DNA of 64,000 bases, taken from assembly GCA_903872075.1 (NCBI GenBank), contig CAIQJF010000094.1:1-64000 (forward strand), in the 5' to 3' direction. This document shows positions 16,356 through 25,470 of the stretch, piece after piece. The position numbers and the translations under genes are program-made. Source of the DNA: an uncultured Caulobacteraceae bacterium. GTDB taxonomy: Bacteria > Pseudomonadota > Alphaproteobacteria > Caulobacterales > Caulobacteraceae. The notes below the pieces were generated by a model. That model saw nothing but the letters and a program-made list of their open reading frames with translations. It was not told the origin of the DNA and ran no database searches. Numbering within the stretch: the first letter of the stretch is position 1; each line of letters begins with the position of its first letter.

Positions 16356-17717
16356 TCAGGTCAAAGCGACACGGCCCGCGGCCATCGGGAGGGTGACGCG
16401 GGCGCTCAAGCCACCTTGCGAAAGATTGCGCAGGACGACATCGCCGCCGTGACTGCGCGCGACGGCGCGCACGACGGCCAGTCCCAGGCCGATCCCGCCG
16501 GTTTCACGGCTGCGAGACGTCTCCAGGCGGTGAAAAGGTTCGAAGACCCTTTCGATCTCGCTCTCGGGCATTCCGGGCCCGTCGTCATCGACTTCTATGA
16601 CGGCCATGCCGCCGTCGGTGAACACGCGAGCCCGGGCGCAAACGCCGTACTTGAGGGCGTTGTCCACGAGATTGGCCACAAGCCGTTTCAGCGCCAGCGG
16701 ATCACCATCGATGACGACCCGGTCGGCCTGCTGCACGGACGCGGAGGCGCCCGTAAGCGCGGCCTCATCCATCACCGTCTCCACCAGCGAGGCCACTTCC
16801 AGTCGTAGCCGCTCGCGAGGCAGAGCTGCGTCGCGCACAAACCCCAGGGTCGAGGCGATCATGGCTTCCATCTGGTCGAGATCAGCAGCCAGTTTGTCGC
16901 GCAGCGGTTCCGGCACAGCCTCGATTCTGAAACGAAGCCGCGTCAGAGGTGTGCGCAGATCATGGGCGATCGCCCCGATCATGCTGGTCCGGTCTTCGAC
17001 ATATCGACGCAACCGGTCCTGCATCTGGTTGAACGCGGCCACAGCGGCGAGGACTTCCGCCGATCCGCCTATGTCCAGCGGCGGCGCCCCAGGGTCGCGG
17101 CCAAGGCGTTCGGCCCCGGCGGCGAGAGCCGTGATCGGCGCCGCCAGCCGGCGTGAAAAGGCCCAGGCGAGGGGGGCGACCGCGACCACGGCGACGGCGA
17201 ACACGAGCAGCAGACGTTTCTGCCAAGGGTCCAGCCCAAAAGCGCTGCGAGGTTCAACGACAAGCCAGCGGCCGTCGTCTTGGCGGACGGCGACCTGGAA
17301 GCGGCCGAAGAGTAACGGTTCGCCGCCGGCCATCTCACGGCGGGGTGGCCGTTCGCCCGGACCGTCAGCGAACGCCACGATCCTGGGTCCGTGTTGGTAC
17401 ACGATAATCGAATTGGGGCTGAGGCCCAGGTTCCGGGCGAGGGCGTCCCGAACCATCAGCCGATGGCGGCCTTCCGTCTCCAGGGCAGGGGGCTCGTTCT
17501 CCATATGGGCGACGAGCGGAGGTTCCTTCGATTCCGGCGTCGTCTCGGCGTCCGCGCGGATCGTTCTCGCGACGTCATCGACGGTGTAGACGTTGGGCGG
17601 CGGCGGCGGCGGCAGGCTCAGGATAACGACCACGATCGCTGTCTGGGCGGCGATCAGCGTCGCAATCACCAACCCCAGGGTCTGCGCGAACAGGGGCAGG
17701 GACCTTGGCCACCTCAT
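16356..17717 (-). CDS. EnvZ-type sensor histidine kinase
   Basis: Length 453 residues. Transmembrane segment 1 is at about 14-34, immediately followed by a proline run; a periplasmic sensor region of some 130 residues follows; transmembrane segment 2 is about 168-188 (LLLVFAVAVVAVAPLAWAF). A HAMP region leads to the dimerisation domain with phospho-acceptor His252 in MIGAIAHDLRTPLTRLRF. The ATPase domain shows the N box NLVDNALKYG and the G1 box DDGPGMPESEIERVFEPF. It autophosphorylates and signals to the response regulator encoded just upstream, with which its gene overlaps by 4 bases. The signal sensed is unknown. The last part ends GLSARVTLPM, the usual G2 end. Confidence 0.92.
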   Translation of the reverse strand: MRWPRSLPLFAQTLGLVIATLIAAQTAIVVVILSLPPPPPPNVYTVDDVARTIRADAETTPESKEPPLVAHMENEPPALETEGRHRLMVRDALARNLGLSPNSIIVYQHGPRIVAFADGPGERPPRREMAGGEPLLFGRFQVAVRQDDGRWLVVEPRSAFGLDPWQKRLLLVFAVAVVAVAPLAWAFSRRLAAPITALAAGAERLGRDPGAPPLDIGGSAEVLAAVAAFNQMQDRLRRYVEDRTSMIGAIAHDLRTPLTRLRFRIEAVPEPLRDKLAADLDQMEAMIASTLGFVRDAALPRERLRLEVASLVETVMDEAALTGASASVQQADRVVIDGDPLALKRLVANLVDNALKYGVCARARVFTDGGMAVIEVDDDGPGMPESEIERVFEPFHRLETSRSRETGGIGLGLAVVRAVARSHGGDVVLRNLSQGGLSARVTLPMAAGRVALT

Positions 17718-18466
17718 GCGATTCGCGTGACCTTGGGTGTGAAGATGTAGCCCTCGCTGCGTACCGTGCGGATCAACTCAATCTCTCCGCCGCTGTCTTC
17801 CAGCTTCCGGCGCAGACGGCTGATCTGAACATCGATGGCGCGATCAAACGCGTCCGATTGAGGCCCCCGCGCGAATTCGAGGAGTTGATCGCGCGTCAGC
17901 ACCCGCTGCGGTCGTTCGACGAACGCCCGCAGGAGCGAGAACTCTCCGCTGGACAGGTTCACCACGACGCCCTGCGGGGAGCGAAGCTCATGCCGGACCA
18001 GATCCAGACGCCAGCCGGCGAACTCGCAGGCCGCGCCAAGTGTTTCATCCAAGGCCCGGGGTTCACGTCGCCGACGCATGACAGCGCGGATTCGGGCCAG
18101 TAGTTCGCGGGGGTTGCAGGGTTTGGCCAGGTAGTCGTCCGCTCCCAGCTCAAGGCCGATGATACGGTCGGTCTCCTCGCCCATGGCGCTGAGCATGATG
18201 ACGGCGGGTCCATCCGGGCGGGCCAGGCGACGACAGATCGAGAGGCCGTCTTCTCCGGGAAGCATCAGGTCAAGAACGACGAGATCCGGGCGCTGTTTCG
18301 CCATCGCGCGTTCCATTTCCCGGCCGTCACCGGCGGTGTCGACCGAAAAACCGTGGCGGGTGAGAAATTCCGACACCACGTCGCGAATCCCGGGATCGTC
18401 GTCGACCACCAGAATGTGATCTTGTGGAACTTCATCGTCCATCGTCATGGCCAGGGCGCTCGTCAT
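17714..18466 (-). CDS. OmpR/PhoB-family response regulator
   Basis: About 250 residues: a receiver domain (ILVVDDDPGIRDVV, phospho-acceptor Asp66 in LVVLDLMLPGEDG, conserved Lys in DYLAKPCNPREL) and a C-terminal winged-helix domain (NLSSGEFSLLRAFVERP, DRAIDVQISRLRRKLE, IRTVRSEGYIF). It activates or represses genes after phosphorylation by the coupled sensor kinase. Several in-frame starts exist between 18517 and 18442; 18466 is a compromise since no ribosome site decides. The kinase gene starts within its stop codon (ATGA). Confidence 0.92.
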   Translation of the reverse strand: MTSALAMTMDDEVPQDHILVVDDDPGIRDVVSEFLTRHGFSVDTAGDGREMERAMAKQRPDLVVLDLMLPGEDGLSICRRLARPDGPAVIMLSAMGEETDRIIGLELGADDYLAKPCNPRELLARIRAVMRRRREPRALDETLGAACEFAGWRLDLVRHELRSPQGVVVNLSSGEFSLLRAFVERPQRVLTRDQLLEFARGPQSDAFDRAIDVQISRLRRKLEDSGGEIELIRTVRSEGYIFTPKVTRIA

Positions 18467-18568
18467 CCGTCGGGGATAGAGCAGGGTTCCGGCGCTGTAA
18501 TGTCGTGACTGTAACACGCCCGAAACAGTCGCGCTGACCGCGCTTTCATCGCTCGTTGGCGGTGAGTT

Positions 18569-19255
18569 TCAGGGCGGGCCCTCCGAGAGCGCCATGTCCG
18601 ACACGAAGGGATTTGTGCGGCGCTCCCGGCCGAAGGTGGACAGCTGTTCGTGGCCCGGCACGAAGGTCACGTCATCGCCCAACGGCCAGAGTTTGCCGGT
18701 GATTGAGGCGATCAGCTCGTTGTAGTTCCCGCGCGGGAAATCCGTCCGGCCCACCGAGCCGGCGAACAGCACGTCGCCGACCTGGGCGAAGCGGCCCTCC
18801 CGGTGGAAAAACACGACGTGGCCGGGGGTGTGACCCGGACAATGGTACACCTCGAACTCGGTGTCCCCGAGCGTGACCCTGTCCCCATCGTGCAGCCATC
18901 GGTCGGGCGTGAAATTGCGCGCGTCCGCCACGCCGTAGCGCGCGCCGCTCTGTTCAATCTGGTCGATCCAGAACTGGTCGTCGGGGTGCGGGCCTTCGAT
19001 CGGCGCGCCGGTCGCATCCTTGAGCGCGGCCGTGCCGCCCGCATGGTCCATGTGGCCATGGGTGATCCAGATCTTCTCAAGGGTAAGGCCCTGTTGCCGC
19101 AACACGTCGAGCAGCCGGGGAACATCGCCGCCTGGATCGATGATTGCCGCCTTCTTGGTCTTCACGCACCAGACGATCGTGCAGTTCTGCCGCAACGGTG
19201 TCACCGGAACGACCAGCGCCTTGATGGGCGGTTCCTGAGTGGCCTGATCGTCCAT
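18569..19255 (-). CDS. MBL-fold metallohydrolase (glyoxalase II-like)
   Basis: Length 228 residues. The zinc motif WITHGHMDHAGG is at about residues 63-74, followed by YHCPGHTPGHVVFF and the ligands GDVLFAGSVGRTDFP and VPGHEQLSTFGRERRTNP. The pattern is that of YcbL/GloB-like hydrolases, which open thioesters such as S-lactoylglutathione or related substrates; true GloB has a longer C-terminus. The C-terminal peptide is short, so YcbL type is preferred. It is transcribed divergently from the methyltransferase-like gene. Confidence 0.85.
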   Translation of the reverse strand: MDDQATQEPPIKALVVPVTPLRQNCTIVWCVKTKKAAIIDPGGDVPRLLDVLRQQGLTLEKIWITHGHMDHAGGTAALKDATGAPIEGPHPDDQFWIDQIEQSGARYGVADARNFTPDRWLHDGDRVTLGDTEFEVYHCPGHTPGHVVFFHREGRFAQVGDVLFAGSVGRTDFPRGNYNELIASITGKLWPLGDDVTFVPGHEQLSTFGRERRTNPFVSDMALSEGPP

Positions 19256-19399
19256 GAGGTAAGTCCTTCTGATCTTGGCGTTGGTTCTAGTGGTCCTTGC
19301 GTCGGTGCAAAAGCGCGATCTCCAGCCAAGCAGTCCTGACTTTGGCGATGGCGTGATCTAAGGGTGCGGAAACGAGCAGAACCTCGAGGGAGACGTTAT

Positions 19400-20167
19400 A
19401 TGGCGCGATTTAACGGCGGCGGGCTCGCCGCCTTCCTGGCCGGGGTGTTGCTTGCCGCGACGGCCACGGGTTTGCGGGCCGAGAGCGCATCGGCCGCCGC
19501 CGCTGCGGCTGTCGCCGATCCAGCCCGCCCCGCAGCGGATACGGCCCTCGATTCGGCCCGCCACCCCGGCGAGATTCTGGCCTTCGCCCGGCTTCGGCCA
19601 GGTCAAACGGTTGTCGATTTCTTTCCGGGCGGGGGCTACTTCACCCGTCTGTTTTCAACCGTGGTCGGCCCCAAGGGGACGGTTTACGCCTTCACTCCTG
19701 CCGAGCTCGGCGCGATGATGAAAAAGCCGCTGCCGGCTAACGGCTCGCAGCCTGATGCGGCGCGCCCCAACGTGGTCGCCCTGGTTGCGCCGGTTGCGGA
19801 CTTCTCGACGCCAAAACCGGTCAACCTCGTGTTCACGGCCCAGAACTATCATGACCTTCACGACCCCTTCATGGGGCCGGCGGATCTGGCCCGCTTCAAC
19901 GGCGCGGTCTTCAAGTCCCTGAAGCGCGGGGGCTACTATCTTGTGCTCGATCACGCCGCGCCGGACGGATCGGGCCTGTCCGCCACCAATACCACGCACC
20001 GGATCGACGCGGCTGTCGTGAAGGCTGAGATCACCGCCGCCGGGTTCCGCTTCGTCGGCGAAAGTAAAGTCCTTCGAAATCCGGCCGACGATCGCACCAA
20101 GCTGGTGTTCGATCCCTCAATCCGTCACCACACCGACCAATTTGTCTACCTCTTCCGCAAACCCTGA
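19400..20167 (+). CDS. Exported COG4798-like predicted methyltransferase
   Basis: Length 255 residues. The N-terminus is a clear signal peptide, MARFNGGGLAAFLAGVLL followed by AATATGLRAES, and the rest is a class I methyltransferase fold with motif I VVDFFPGGGYFTRLF. Export of a SAM-type fold is unusual because SAM is cytoplasmic; the family (predicted methyltransferases of the COG4798 kind) nevertheless often has such a signal, and its reaction is unknown to me. The ATG at 19400 follows CGAGGGAGACG; an earlier in-frame start at 19364 gives a poorer signal peptide. It is 10 bases before the next dehydrogenase gene. Confidence 0.75.
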   Translation: MARFNGGGLAAFLAGVLLAATATGLRAESASAAAAAAVADPARPAADTALDSARHPGEILAFARLRPGQTVVDFFPGGGYFTRLFSTVVGPKGTVYAFTPAELGAMMKKPLPANGSQPDAARPNVVALVAPVADFSTPKPVNLVFTAQNYHDLHDPFMGPADLARFNGAVFKSLKRGGYYLVLDHAAPDGSGLSATNTTHRIDAAVVKAEITAAGFRFVGESKVLRNPADDRTKLVFDPSIRHHTDQFVYLFRKP

Positions 20168-20177
20168 GACCACGCAC

Positions 20178-21071
20178 ATGACCACGATCGGCTTTATCGG
20201 ACTGGGCAATATGGGGGCCGGGATGGCCGCCAACCTTGTGAAGGCCGGACATGACGTCCTGGCCTTTGACCTTTCGGCGGTGGCCCTCGACAAGGCCCGG
20301 GCCAGCGGTTGCCGCGCCGCAGCTTCTGCGGAAGAGGCCACGGCCGGCGCCGATGTTGTGATCACCATGCTGCCGGCCGGAGCGCATGTCCGCCAGGTCT
20401 GGACCAACGCCGTCATTCCCCATGCGAAGCCTGGAACCTTGCTGATCGATTGCTCGACCATCGATGTGGATAGCGCGCGAGCGGTGTCGACGGCGGCGGT
20501 GGGCGCGGGCCTGAAGGCGGCCGATGCGCCGGTGTCCGGGGGAATCATGGCCGCGGAGGCCGGAACCCTCGCCTTCATGGTGGGCTGCGACGACGATCAG
20601 TTCGCCGCCGTCGAATCGATTCTCACGCCCATGGCGCGCGCGGTGATCCACGCCGGCGCGGCCGGCTCCGGCCAGGCGGCGAAAATCTGCAACAATATGC
20701 TGCTCGGCATTTCCATGCTTGGCACCTGCGAGGCGTTCGCTCTGGCCGAAAAGCTCGGCCTTGATCCGCTGCGGTTTTTCGACATCGCCTCGAAGTCCTC
20801 CGGCCAGTGCTGGTCGCTGACCAGCTACAGCCCCTGGCCTGGTCCGGTGCCGTCGGCGCCGTCTAACCGTGGCTATGAAGGTGGGTTTTTGACTTCGCTC
20901 ATGTCCAAGGATCTGAAGCTCGCGCAAGAAGCAGCTGCCAAGGCAGGCGCGGCGACGCCGATGGGCGCGCAAGCCCAGGCGCTGTACGCCCTGTTCGAAG
21001 GGCAGGGGTATGGCCAGAAGGATTTTTCGGCCGTATTGCAACTGATGAGAGGGCGGCTGGCGGAGCTTTGA
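20178..21071 (+). CDS. mmsB: 3-hydroxyisobutyrate dehydrogenase family protein
   Basis: A 297-residue beta-hydroxyacid dehydrogenase. The N-terminal Rossmann motif is IGFIGLGNMGAGMAANLVKAG; the substrate motif DAPVSGGIMAAEAGTLAFMVG and the catalytic lysine region GSGQAAKICNNMLLG are intact. In valine catabolism the enzyme oxidises 3-hydroxyisobutyrate to methylmalonate semialdehyde with NAD. No other valine-degradation gene is nearby, so a related hydroxyacid could be the real substrate. The ATG at 20178 is chosen over one 36 bases upstream that lies inside the previous gene. Confidence 0.88.
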   Translation: MTTIGFIGLGNMGAGMAANLVKAGHDVLAFDLSAVALDKARASGCRAAASAEEATAGADVVITMLPAGAHVRQVWTNAVIPHAKPGTLLIDCSTIDVDSARAVSTAAVGAGLKAADAPVSGGIMAAEAGTLAFMVGCDDDQFAAVESILTPMARAVIHAGAAGSGQAAKICNNMLLGISMLGTCEAFALAEKLGLDPLRFFDIASKSSGQCWSLTSYSPWPGPVPSAPSNRGYEGGFLTSLMSKDLKLAQEAAAKAGAATPMGAQAQALYALFEGQGYGQKDFSAVLQLMRGRLAEL

Positions 21072-21114
21072 AAAGCGCCACGGTCGGCCCACAGAGCGGA
21101 GCGAGTGAGAGGTT

Positions 21115-22341
21115 ATGGACTATAAGGCCGCCTTCCGGGACGCCGTTCAACAGGTGCATGGCGAAGGCCGTTATCGCGTCTTCGCCGACCTGAAACGCCA
21201 CCGGGGCAATTTCCCGATCGCCACCTGGACTCCGCCGGAAGGCAACCCGCGCGATGTGGTGGTGTGGTGTTCGAACGACTACCTCGGTCAGGGGCAGAAC
21301 CCGGTCATCCTCGACGCCATGCATAAGGCGATCGACGAGGCCGGCGCGGGTTCTGGCGGCACCCGAAATATCTCCGGAACCACCTGCTACCATGTGGAGC
21401 TTGAGCGCGAACTTGCCGATCTGCACGGCAAACAGGCTGCCCTGCTGTTCACCTCCGGATACGTTTCCAACGAAACGACCCTGGCGACTCTCCAGAAGAT
21501 TCTGACGGGCCTGATCACCTTTTCGGATGAACTCAACCACGCCTCGATGATCGCCGGCATCCGCAATGGCGGAGGCGCCCGGAAAATCTTCCGTCATAAC
21601 GATCTCGCTGATCTTGAGCGGCTGCTGCGCGAGGCGCCGGCCGACGCGCCGAAACTGGTCGCGTTCGAGAGCGTCTACTCCATGGACGGCGACATTTCCG
21701 ACATCCGCGCGACAGCGGCTCTGGCCAAGAAGTATGGCGCGCTGACCTATCTTGATGAAGTGCACGCGGTCGGCCTCTACGGTCAGCGCGGGGGAGGGGT
21801 GTCCGAGCGTGATGGCGTCGCTGATCAGATCGACATCATCGAAGGCACCCTGGGCAAGGCCTTCGGCGTCATGGGCGGTTACATCACGGCCGACTCCGAT
21901 CTCGTCGACGCGATCCGCTCGTACGCGAGCGGTTTCATCTTCACGACCTCCCTTCCGCCGGCCCTGACGGCCGGCGCCGTCGCGAGCATCCGTTGGTTGA
22001 AGGCCCACAATGAAGTGCGGGAGGCGCACCAGGAACGTGCGGCAACCTTGAAGCGGCGGATGTTGGCCGCCGGCTTGCCGGTCATGCCGTCAGTAAGCCA
22101 TATCGTGCCGGTCCTGGTGGGCGACCCCGTGCACTGCAAGATGGTTTCCGACATGCTGCTGAGCGATCACGGAATCTATGTGCAGCCCATCAACTACCCC
22201 ACCGTGCCGCGCGGTACGGAGCGCCTGCGCTTTACGCCAACACCGTTCCACACCGACGCCATGATGGATGACCTGGTGGCGTCGCTGGAACGTCTCTGGG
22301 CGCACTGCAACATCAAGCGACTGGGCGGTTACGCCGCCTGA
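21115..22341 (+). CDS. hemA: 5-aminolevulinate synthase
   Basis: Length 408 residues, the typical size of bacterial ALAS. It condenses glycine with succinyl-CoA to give 5-aminolevulinate, the first step of haem and tetrapyrrole synthesis by the Shemin route used by alphaproteobacteria. Diagnostic stretches are [60 protein letters not shown] and the PLP lysine in [25 protein letters not shown] just before the ATG serves as ribosome site. The gene stands after mmsB with a 43-base gap and may share its transcript. Confidence 0.97.
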   Translation: MDYKAAFRDAVQQVHGEGRYRVFADLKRHRGNFPIATWTPPEGNPRDVVVWCSNDYLGQGQNPVILDAMHKAIDEAGAGSGGTRNISGTTCYHVELERELADLHGKQAALLFTSGYVSNETTLATLQKILTGLITFSDELNHASMIAGIRNGGGARKIFRHNDLADLERLLREAPADAPKLVAFESVYSMDGDISDIRATAALAKKYGALTYLDEVHAVGLYGQRGGGVSERDGVADQIDIIEGTLGKAFGVMGGYITADSDLVDAIRSYASGFIFTTSLPPALTAGAVASIRWLKAHNEVREAHQERAATLKRRMLAAGLPVMPSVSHIVPVLVGDPVHCKMVSDMLLSDHGIYVQPINYPTVPRGTERLRFTPTPFHTDAMMDDLVASLERLWAHCNIKRLGGYAA

Positions 22342-22478
22342 AGTGTGTTTCAGAGCATTACGGTTGCACCGCTTTTGACGCCAAGCCGCCACATTTTGGC
22401 TTGATTCGCCTTCGTTCAAATGGCTCCCTCTCTTAGAGGGGCACATTTGGCGGGATTTTGCGCCTACGGGAGGCACTG
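22342..22478. promoter_or_regulatory. Leader of the second PEPxxWA-CTERM gene
   Basis: This 137-base gap contains a short hairpin, ccctct/agaggg with a ctt loop (22426-22440), and a weaker one, caagcc/ggcttg, upstream. Neither is followed by a T run, so they look like leader structures rather than a terminator for hemA. CGGGAGG before 22479 is the ribosome site of the next gene. Confidence 0.3.
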
Positions 22479-23072
22479 ATGCGTTTGAATTCTATGTTTG
22501 CGGCGGGCGCCGCTGTGGTCGCTCTGGCGGGGTCTGCCCAGGCGGCCGTGATCGCCGGTCCGAGCCTGTCTTCCAATGGGTCGGGTTGGACCACCACAGG
22601 GATCGGTTTCACCGCCCTGGCGAATGCGACACTGACGAGCTTTGTCTATCAAAATCAAGGCGCCGCTGACACCATCATCCTCACCGACGGTGCGGGCAAC
22701 GTTCTGGACTCCATTAACACCAGCGCCGGCAACACCAGTCAGTTGGTCAACGTCAACTGGGCGCTGAGCAATGGCGCGGCCTATTGGCTCCTCCAGACCG
22801 TCGTTTCGAACGAACTGTTCGGTGGCTACGGTCAGGCGCTGCCGTCGAATTCCGATATCCAGATCACCCAGAGCGGCACGTTTGCCTTTAGCGTCTCCAG
22901 CGCGGTGACCGGTAATGGGTGGGGCGCCAATCAGTATTGGGCGGCCTTCAACGACATCACCACCGGCGCCGGCGGCGTGGCTGAACCGGCGACCTGGTCG
23001 ATCATGATCCTCGGCGCCTTCGGCGTGGGCGCGAGCCTTCGGCGTCGCCGTCAGGTGGCCCTCGCCGCCTAA
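22479..23072 (+). CDS. PEPxxWA-CTERM sorted secreted protein
   Basis: Length 197 residues from the ATG at 22479, preceded by CGGGAGGCACT. A signal peptide (MRLNSMFAAGAAVVALAG, cleavage after AQA) is followed by a beta-rich, Asn/Ser/Thr-rich domain and the C-terminal sorting signal VAEPATWSIMILGAFGVGA and the tail SLRRRRQVALAA. The P of the usual VPEP is replaced (AEPATW), still within family variation. As with the gene at 7807, the product is likely exported and anchored after exosortase cleavage. Its function is unknown. A terminator follows directly. Confidence 0.85.
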   Translation: MRLNSMFAAGAAVVALAGSAQAAVIAGPSLSSNGSGWTTTGIGFTALANATLTSFVYQNQGAADTIILTDGAGNVLDSINTSAGNTSQLVNVNWALSNGAAYWLLQTVVSNELFGGYGQALPSNSDIQITQSGTFAFSVSSAVTGNGWGANQYWAAFNDITTGAGGVAEPATWSIMILGAFGVGASLRRRRQVALAA

Positions 23073-23095
23073 CTTCGAACGCTGATTTTCCAAGG

Positions 23096-23134
23096 AAGGG
23101 GCCGCTCCGAAAGGGGCGGCCCCTTCTGCGTTTT
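23096..23134 (+). terminator. Rho-independent terminator before glyA
   Basis: The stem aaggggccgctcc / ggggcggcccctt has a GAAA tetraloop and is followed by ctgcgtttt. It lies 24 bases after the PEPxxWA-CTERM gene. Confidence 0.8.
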
Positions 23135-23209
23135 GCGTCCGGCGGTTGATCCGGGCGCGAACAGGTCTATGAAGACGCTCCGCACCGCCATTCTATGAGG
23201 AGTTCGCGC

Positions 23210-24514
23210 TTGAGCGTCACCGCGCAGGCGTCTCGCGACGCTACAGGCCGTTTTTTCGGTGAACCCCTCGCCGGTTCCGACCCCGCCATCGCCGCGGCGG
23301 TTGGCCGCGAGTTGCGCCGTCAGCAGGACCAGATTGAACTCATCGCGTCGGAGAACATCGTCTCGCGAGCGGTGCTTGAAGCCCAGGGCTCGGTTCTGAC
23401 CAACAAGTACGCCGAGGGCTACCCCGGTAAGCGCTACTATGGCGGCTGCGAATTCGTCGATGAGGTCGAAGTGCTGGCCATCGAACGCGCCAAGACCCTG
23501 TTCGGCGCGGCGTGGGCCAATGTGCAGCCTCATTCCGGCTCGCAGGCCAATCAGGCGGTGTTCATGGCGCTGATGAAGCCCGGCGACACCTTCATGGGCA
23601 TGGACCTGGCCGCCGGGGGGCATCTTACGCACGGCAAGTCGGTGAACCAGTCCGGAAAGTGGTTCGCGCCGGTCCCGTACACGGTGCGCACTCAGGATCA
23701 GGTTATCGATTATGAGGCCCTGGCTGAGATCGCCGTTGAGCATCGGCCGAAGGTGATCATCGCCGGGGGATCCGCCTACAGCCGGACGATCGATTTCGCC
23801 CGTTTCCGCCAAGTCGCCGACAGCGTCGGGGCCAAGTTGATGGTGGATATGGCTCACTTCGCCGGTCTCGTCGCCGCGGGGGTCATCCCCAGTCCCTTGC
23901 CCCATGCGCACGTGGTCACCACGACGACGCATAAGACGCTCCGCGGCCCGCGAGGCGGACTGATCCTGTCGAACGATCTGAAGCTCGGCAAGAAGCTGGA
24001 TTCGGCTGTGTTCCCGGGCCTGCAGGGCGGCCCCCTGATGCATGTGATCGCCGCCAAGGCTGTGGCGTTCGGCGAGGCGCTGACTCCCGCGTTCAAAGAC
24101 TACGCCGCGCGGGTGATCGAGAACGCAAAGGCGCTGGCTGACACCTTGTCGGCGGGCGGGCTCGCGATCGTTTCCGGCGGCACGGACACACATCTCATGC
24201 TGGTTGACCTTCGGCCAAAGTCCGTCACCGGCAAGGCGGCGGAGGCTAGCCTCGAGCGGGCGTTCATTACGTGTAACAAGAACGGCATCCCCTTCGATCC
24301 CGCGCCGCCGGCCGTGACCTCTGGCGTCCGTCTGGGGACACCCGCGGGAACGACCCGCGGTTTCGGTCCGGAGGAGTTCCGGCGAATCGGTCAACTGATC
24401 GTCGAGGTTGTCGATGGGCTGGCGGCCAATGGCGAGGAGGGCAACGTCGAGGTCGAGGACCGCGTACGCGAAAAAGTTCTCGCGCTCACCGCGCGGTTTC
24501 CGATCTACGGATGA
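23210..24514 (+). CDS. glyA: Serine hydroxymethyltransferase
   Basis: About 434 residues. It interconverts serine and glycine with tetrahydrofolate and supplies one-carbon units. The family signatures are [41 protein letters not shown] and the PLP lysine in [16 protein letters not shown]. Two starts compete: ATG at 23195 and TTG at 23210. The run GAGGAG at 23197-23202 sits 7 bases before the TTG but overlaps the ATG, so TTG is preferred. It heads a cluster with nrdR, nusB and thiL. Confidence 0.96.
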   Translation: MSVTAQASRDATGRFFGEPLAGSDPAIAAAVGRELRRQQDQIELIASENIVSRAVLEAQGSVLTNKYAEGYPGKRYYGGCEFVDEVEVLAIERAKTLFGAAWANVQPHSGSQANQAVFMALMKPGDTFMGMDLAAGGHLTHGKSVNQSGKWFAPVPYTVRTQDQVIDYEALAEIAVEHRPKVIIAGGSAYSRTIDFARFRQVADSVGAKLMVDMAHFAGLVAAGVIPSPLPHAHVVTTTTHKTLRGPRGGLILSNDLKLGKKLDSAVFPGLQGGPLMHVIAAKAVAFGEALTPAFKDYAARVIENAKALADTLSAGGLAIVSGGTDTHLMLVDLRPKSVTGKAAEASLERAFITCNKNGIPFDPAPPAVTSGVRLGTPAGTTRGFGPEEFRRIGQLIVEVVDGLAANGEEGNVEVEDRVREKVLALTARFPIYG

Positions 24515-24547
24515 CCGCCGTGCGCCGGTTAGAGAAAGGCTGAAGCG

Positions 24548-25024
24548 TTGCGCTGTCCCTTCTGCGGCGAACCCGAGAGTCAGGTGAAGGACAGCCGTCC
24601 TTCGGAAGATGGCGCGGCGATTCGCCGACGCCGACTCTGCCCAGAGTGCGGCGGCCGTTTCACCACCTTTGAACGCGTCCAACTCCGTGAATTGACGATC
24701 CTGAAGCGATCGGGGCGGCGAGCGCCGTTCGACCGCGAGAAACTCGTGCGGTCAATTCTGATCGCCACCCGCAAGCGTCCTGTCGACCCCGAACGTATCG
24801 AAAGAATGGTGAACGCCATCGTCCGTCAGCTGGAAAGCCTCGGCGAAACCGAACTCCCATCTACCGCCGTCGGTGAGATGGTGATGAAGGCGCTGAAGGC
24901 GCTCGATGATGTGGCCTATGTGCGTTACGCGTCGGTCTATCGCGACTTTCGTCAGACCGAGGACTTCGCGAAGTTCCTGAGCGATGAAGGTTTTGGCGAC
25001 GACGTTGTCGAGGATGAGCCGTGA
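24548..25024 (+). CDS. nrdR: Transcriptional repressor NrdR
   Basis: Length 158 residues, starting at a TTG codon because the conserved MRCPFCG begins exactly there. The zinc ribbon CPFC...CPEC and the ATP-cone ([22 protein letters not shown]) are complete. NrdR senses the nucleotide pool and represses ribonucleotide reductase genes. The C-terminal acidic tail (DDVVEDEP) is longer than in E. coli but common in alphaproteobacteria. The stop overlaps the nusB start as GTGA. Confidence 0.96.
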   Translation: MRCPFCGEPESQVKDSRPSEDGAAIRRRRLCPECGGRFTTFERVQLRELTILKRSGRRAPFDREKLVRSILIATRKRPVDPERIERMVNAIVRQLESLGETELPSTAVGEMVMKALKALDDVAYVRYASVYRDFRQTEDFAKFLSDEGFGDDVVEDEP

Positions 25025-25470
25025 GCGCGCCACGGCAGGCCAGGGCGGTCGCACGGCTCGCGGCGGTCCAGGCGCTCTATCAGATGGAAGTCTCGGGCGC
25101 CGGCGTCGAGACGGTGGTGCGGGAGTTTCGCGATCACCGATTCTCGGGCGACCTTGAAGGCGAACCCCTTGCTGAAGCGGACGAGCCGTTCTTCGGCGAT
25201 TTGACGCGGGGGGTCGTTGAGGCCCAGCGCGAGATCGACCTGGCGATCACCCAACGGCTCGCCACGGGCTGGAAGTTGACGCGTATCGACGCCACCGTCC
25301 GGGCCATCCTGCGTTGCGCGGCCTTTGAGCTGCTGCGGCGCAAGGACATCCCACACGAGGTGGTGATCAACGAGTATCTGGAGATCACCAAGTCATTCTT
25401 CGGCGGCACGGAAGCCGGCTTCGTGAACGGTGTGCTTGACGCGATCGCGCGAAGTGACCGACCGGCCTGA
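25021..25470 (+). CDS. nusB: Transcription antitermination factor NusB
   Basis: A 149-residue all-helical protein with the N-terminal Arg-rich RNA-binding motif [19 protein letters not shown] and the C-terminal [11 protein letters not shown]. With NusE it binds boxA RNA and supports rRNA transcription and processing. GTG start overlapping nrdR, and its own end overlaps thiL by 17 bases. In many alphaproteobacteria riboflavin genes stand between nrdR and nusB; they are absent here. Confidence 0.95.
   Translation: MSAPRQARAVARLAAVQALYQMEVSGAGVETVVREFRDHRFSGDLEGEPLAEADEPFFGDLTRGVVEAQREIDLAITQRLATGWKLTRIDATVRAILRCAAFELLRRKDIPHEVVINEYLEITKSFFGGTEAGFVNGVLDAIARSDRPA

Noticed and set aside
22383-22440. 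Hairpins downstream of hemA considered as terminator or riboswitch
   Set aside because: Stems of only six bases without a T run and no match to a riboswitch architecture I know.
23069-24682. Antisense frame of 537 codons opposite glyA and nrdR
   Set aside because: Shadow frame; glyA and nrdR are certain and the antisense translation has no recognisable motif.
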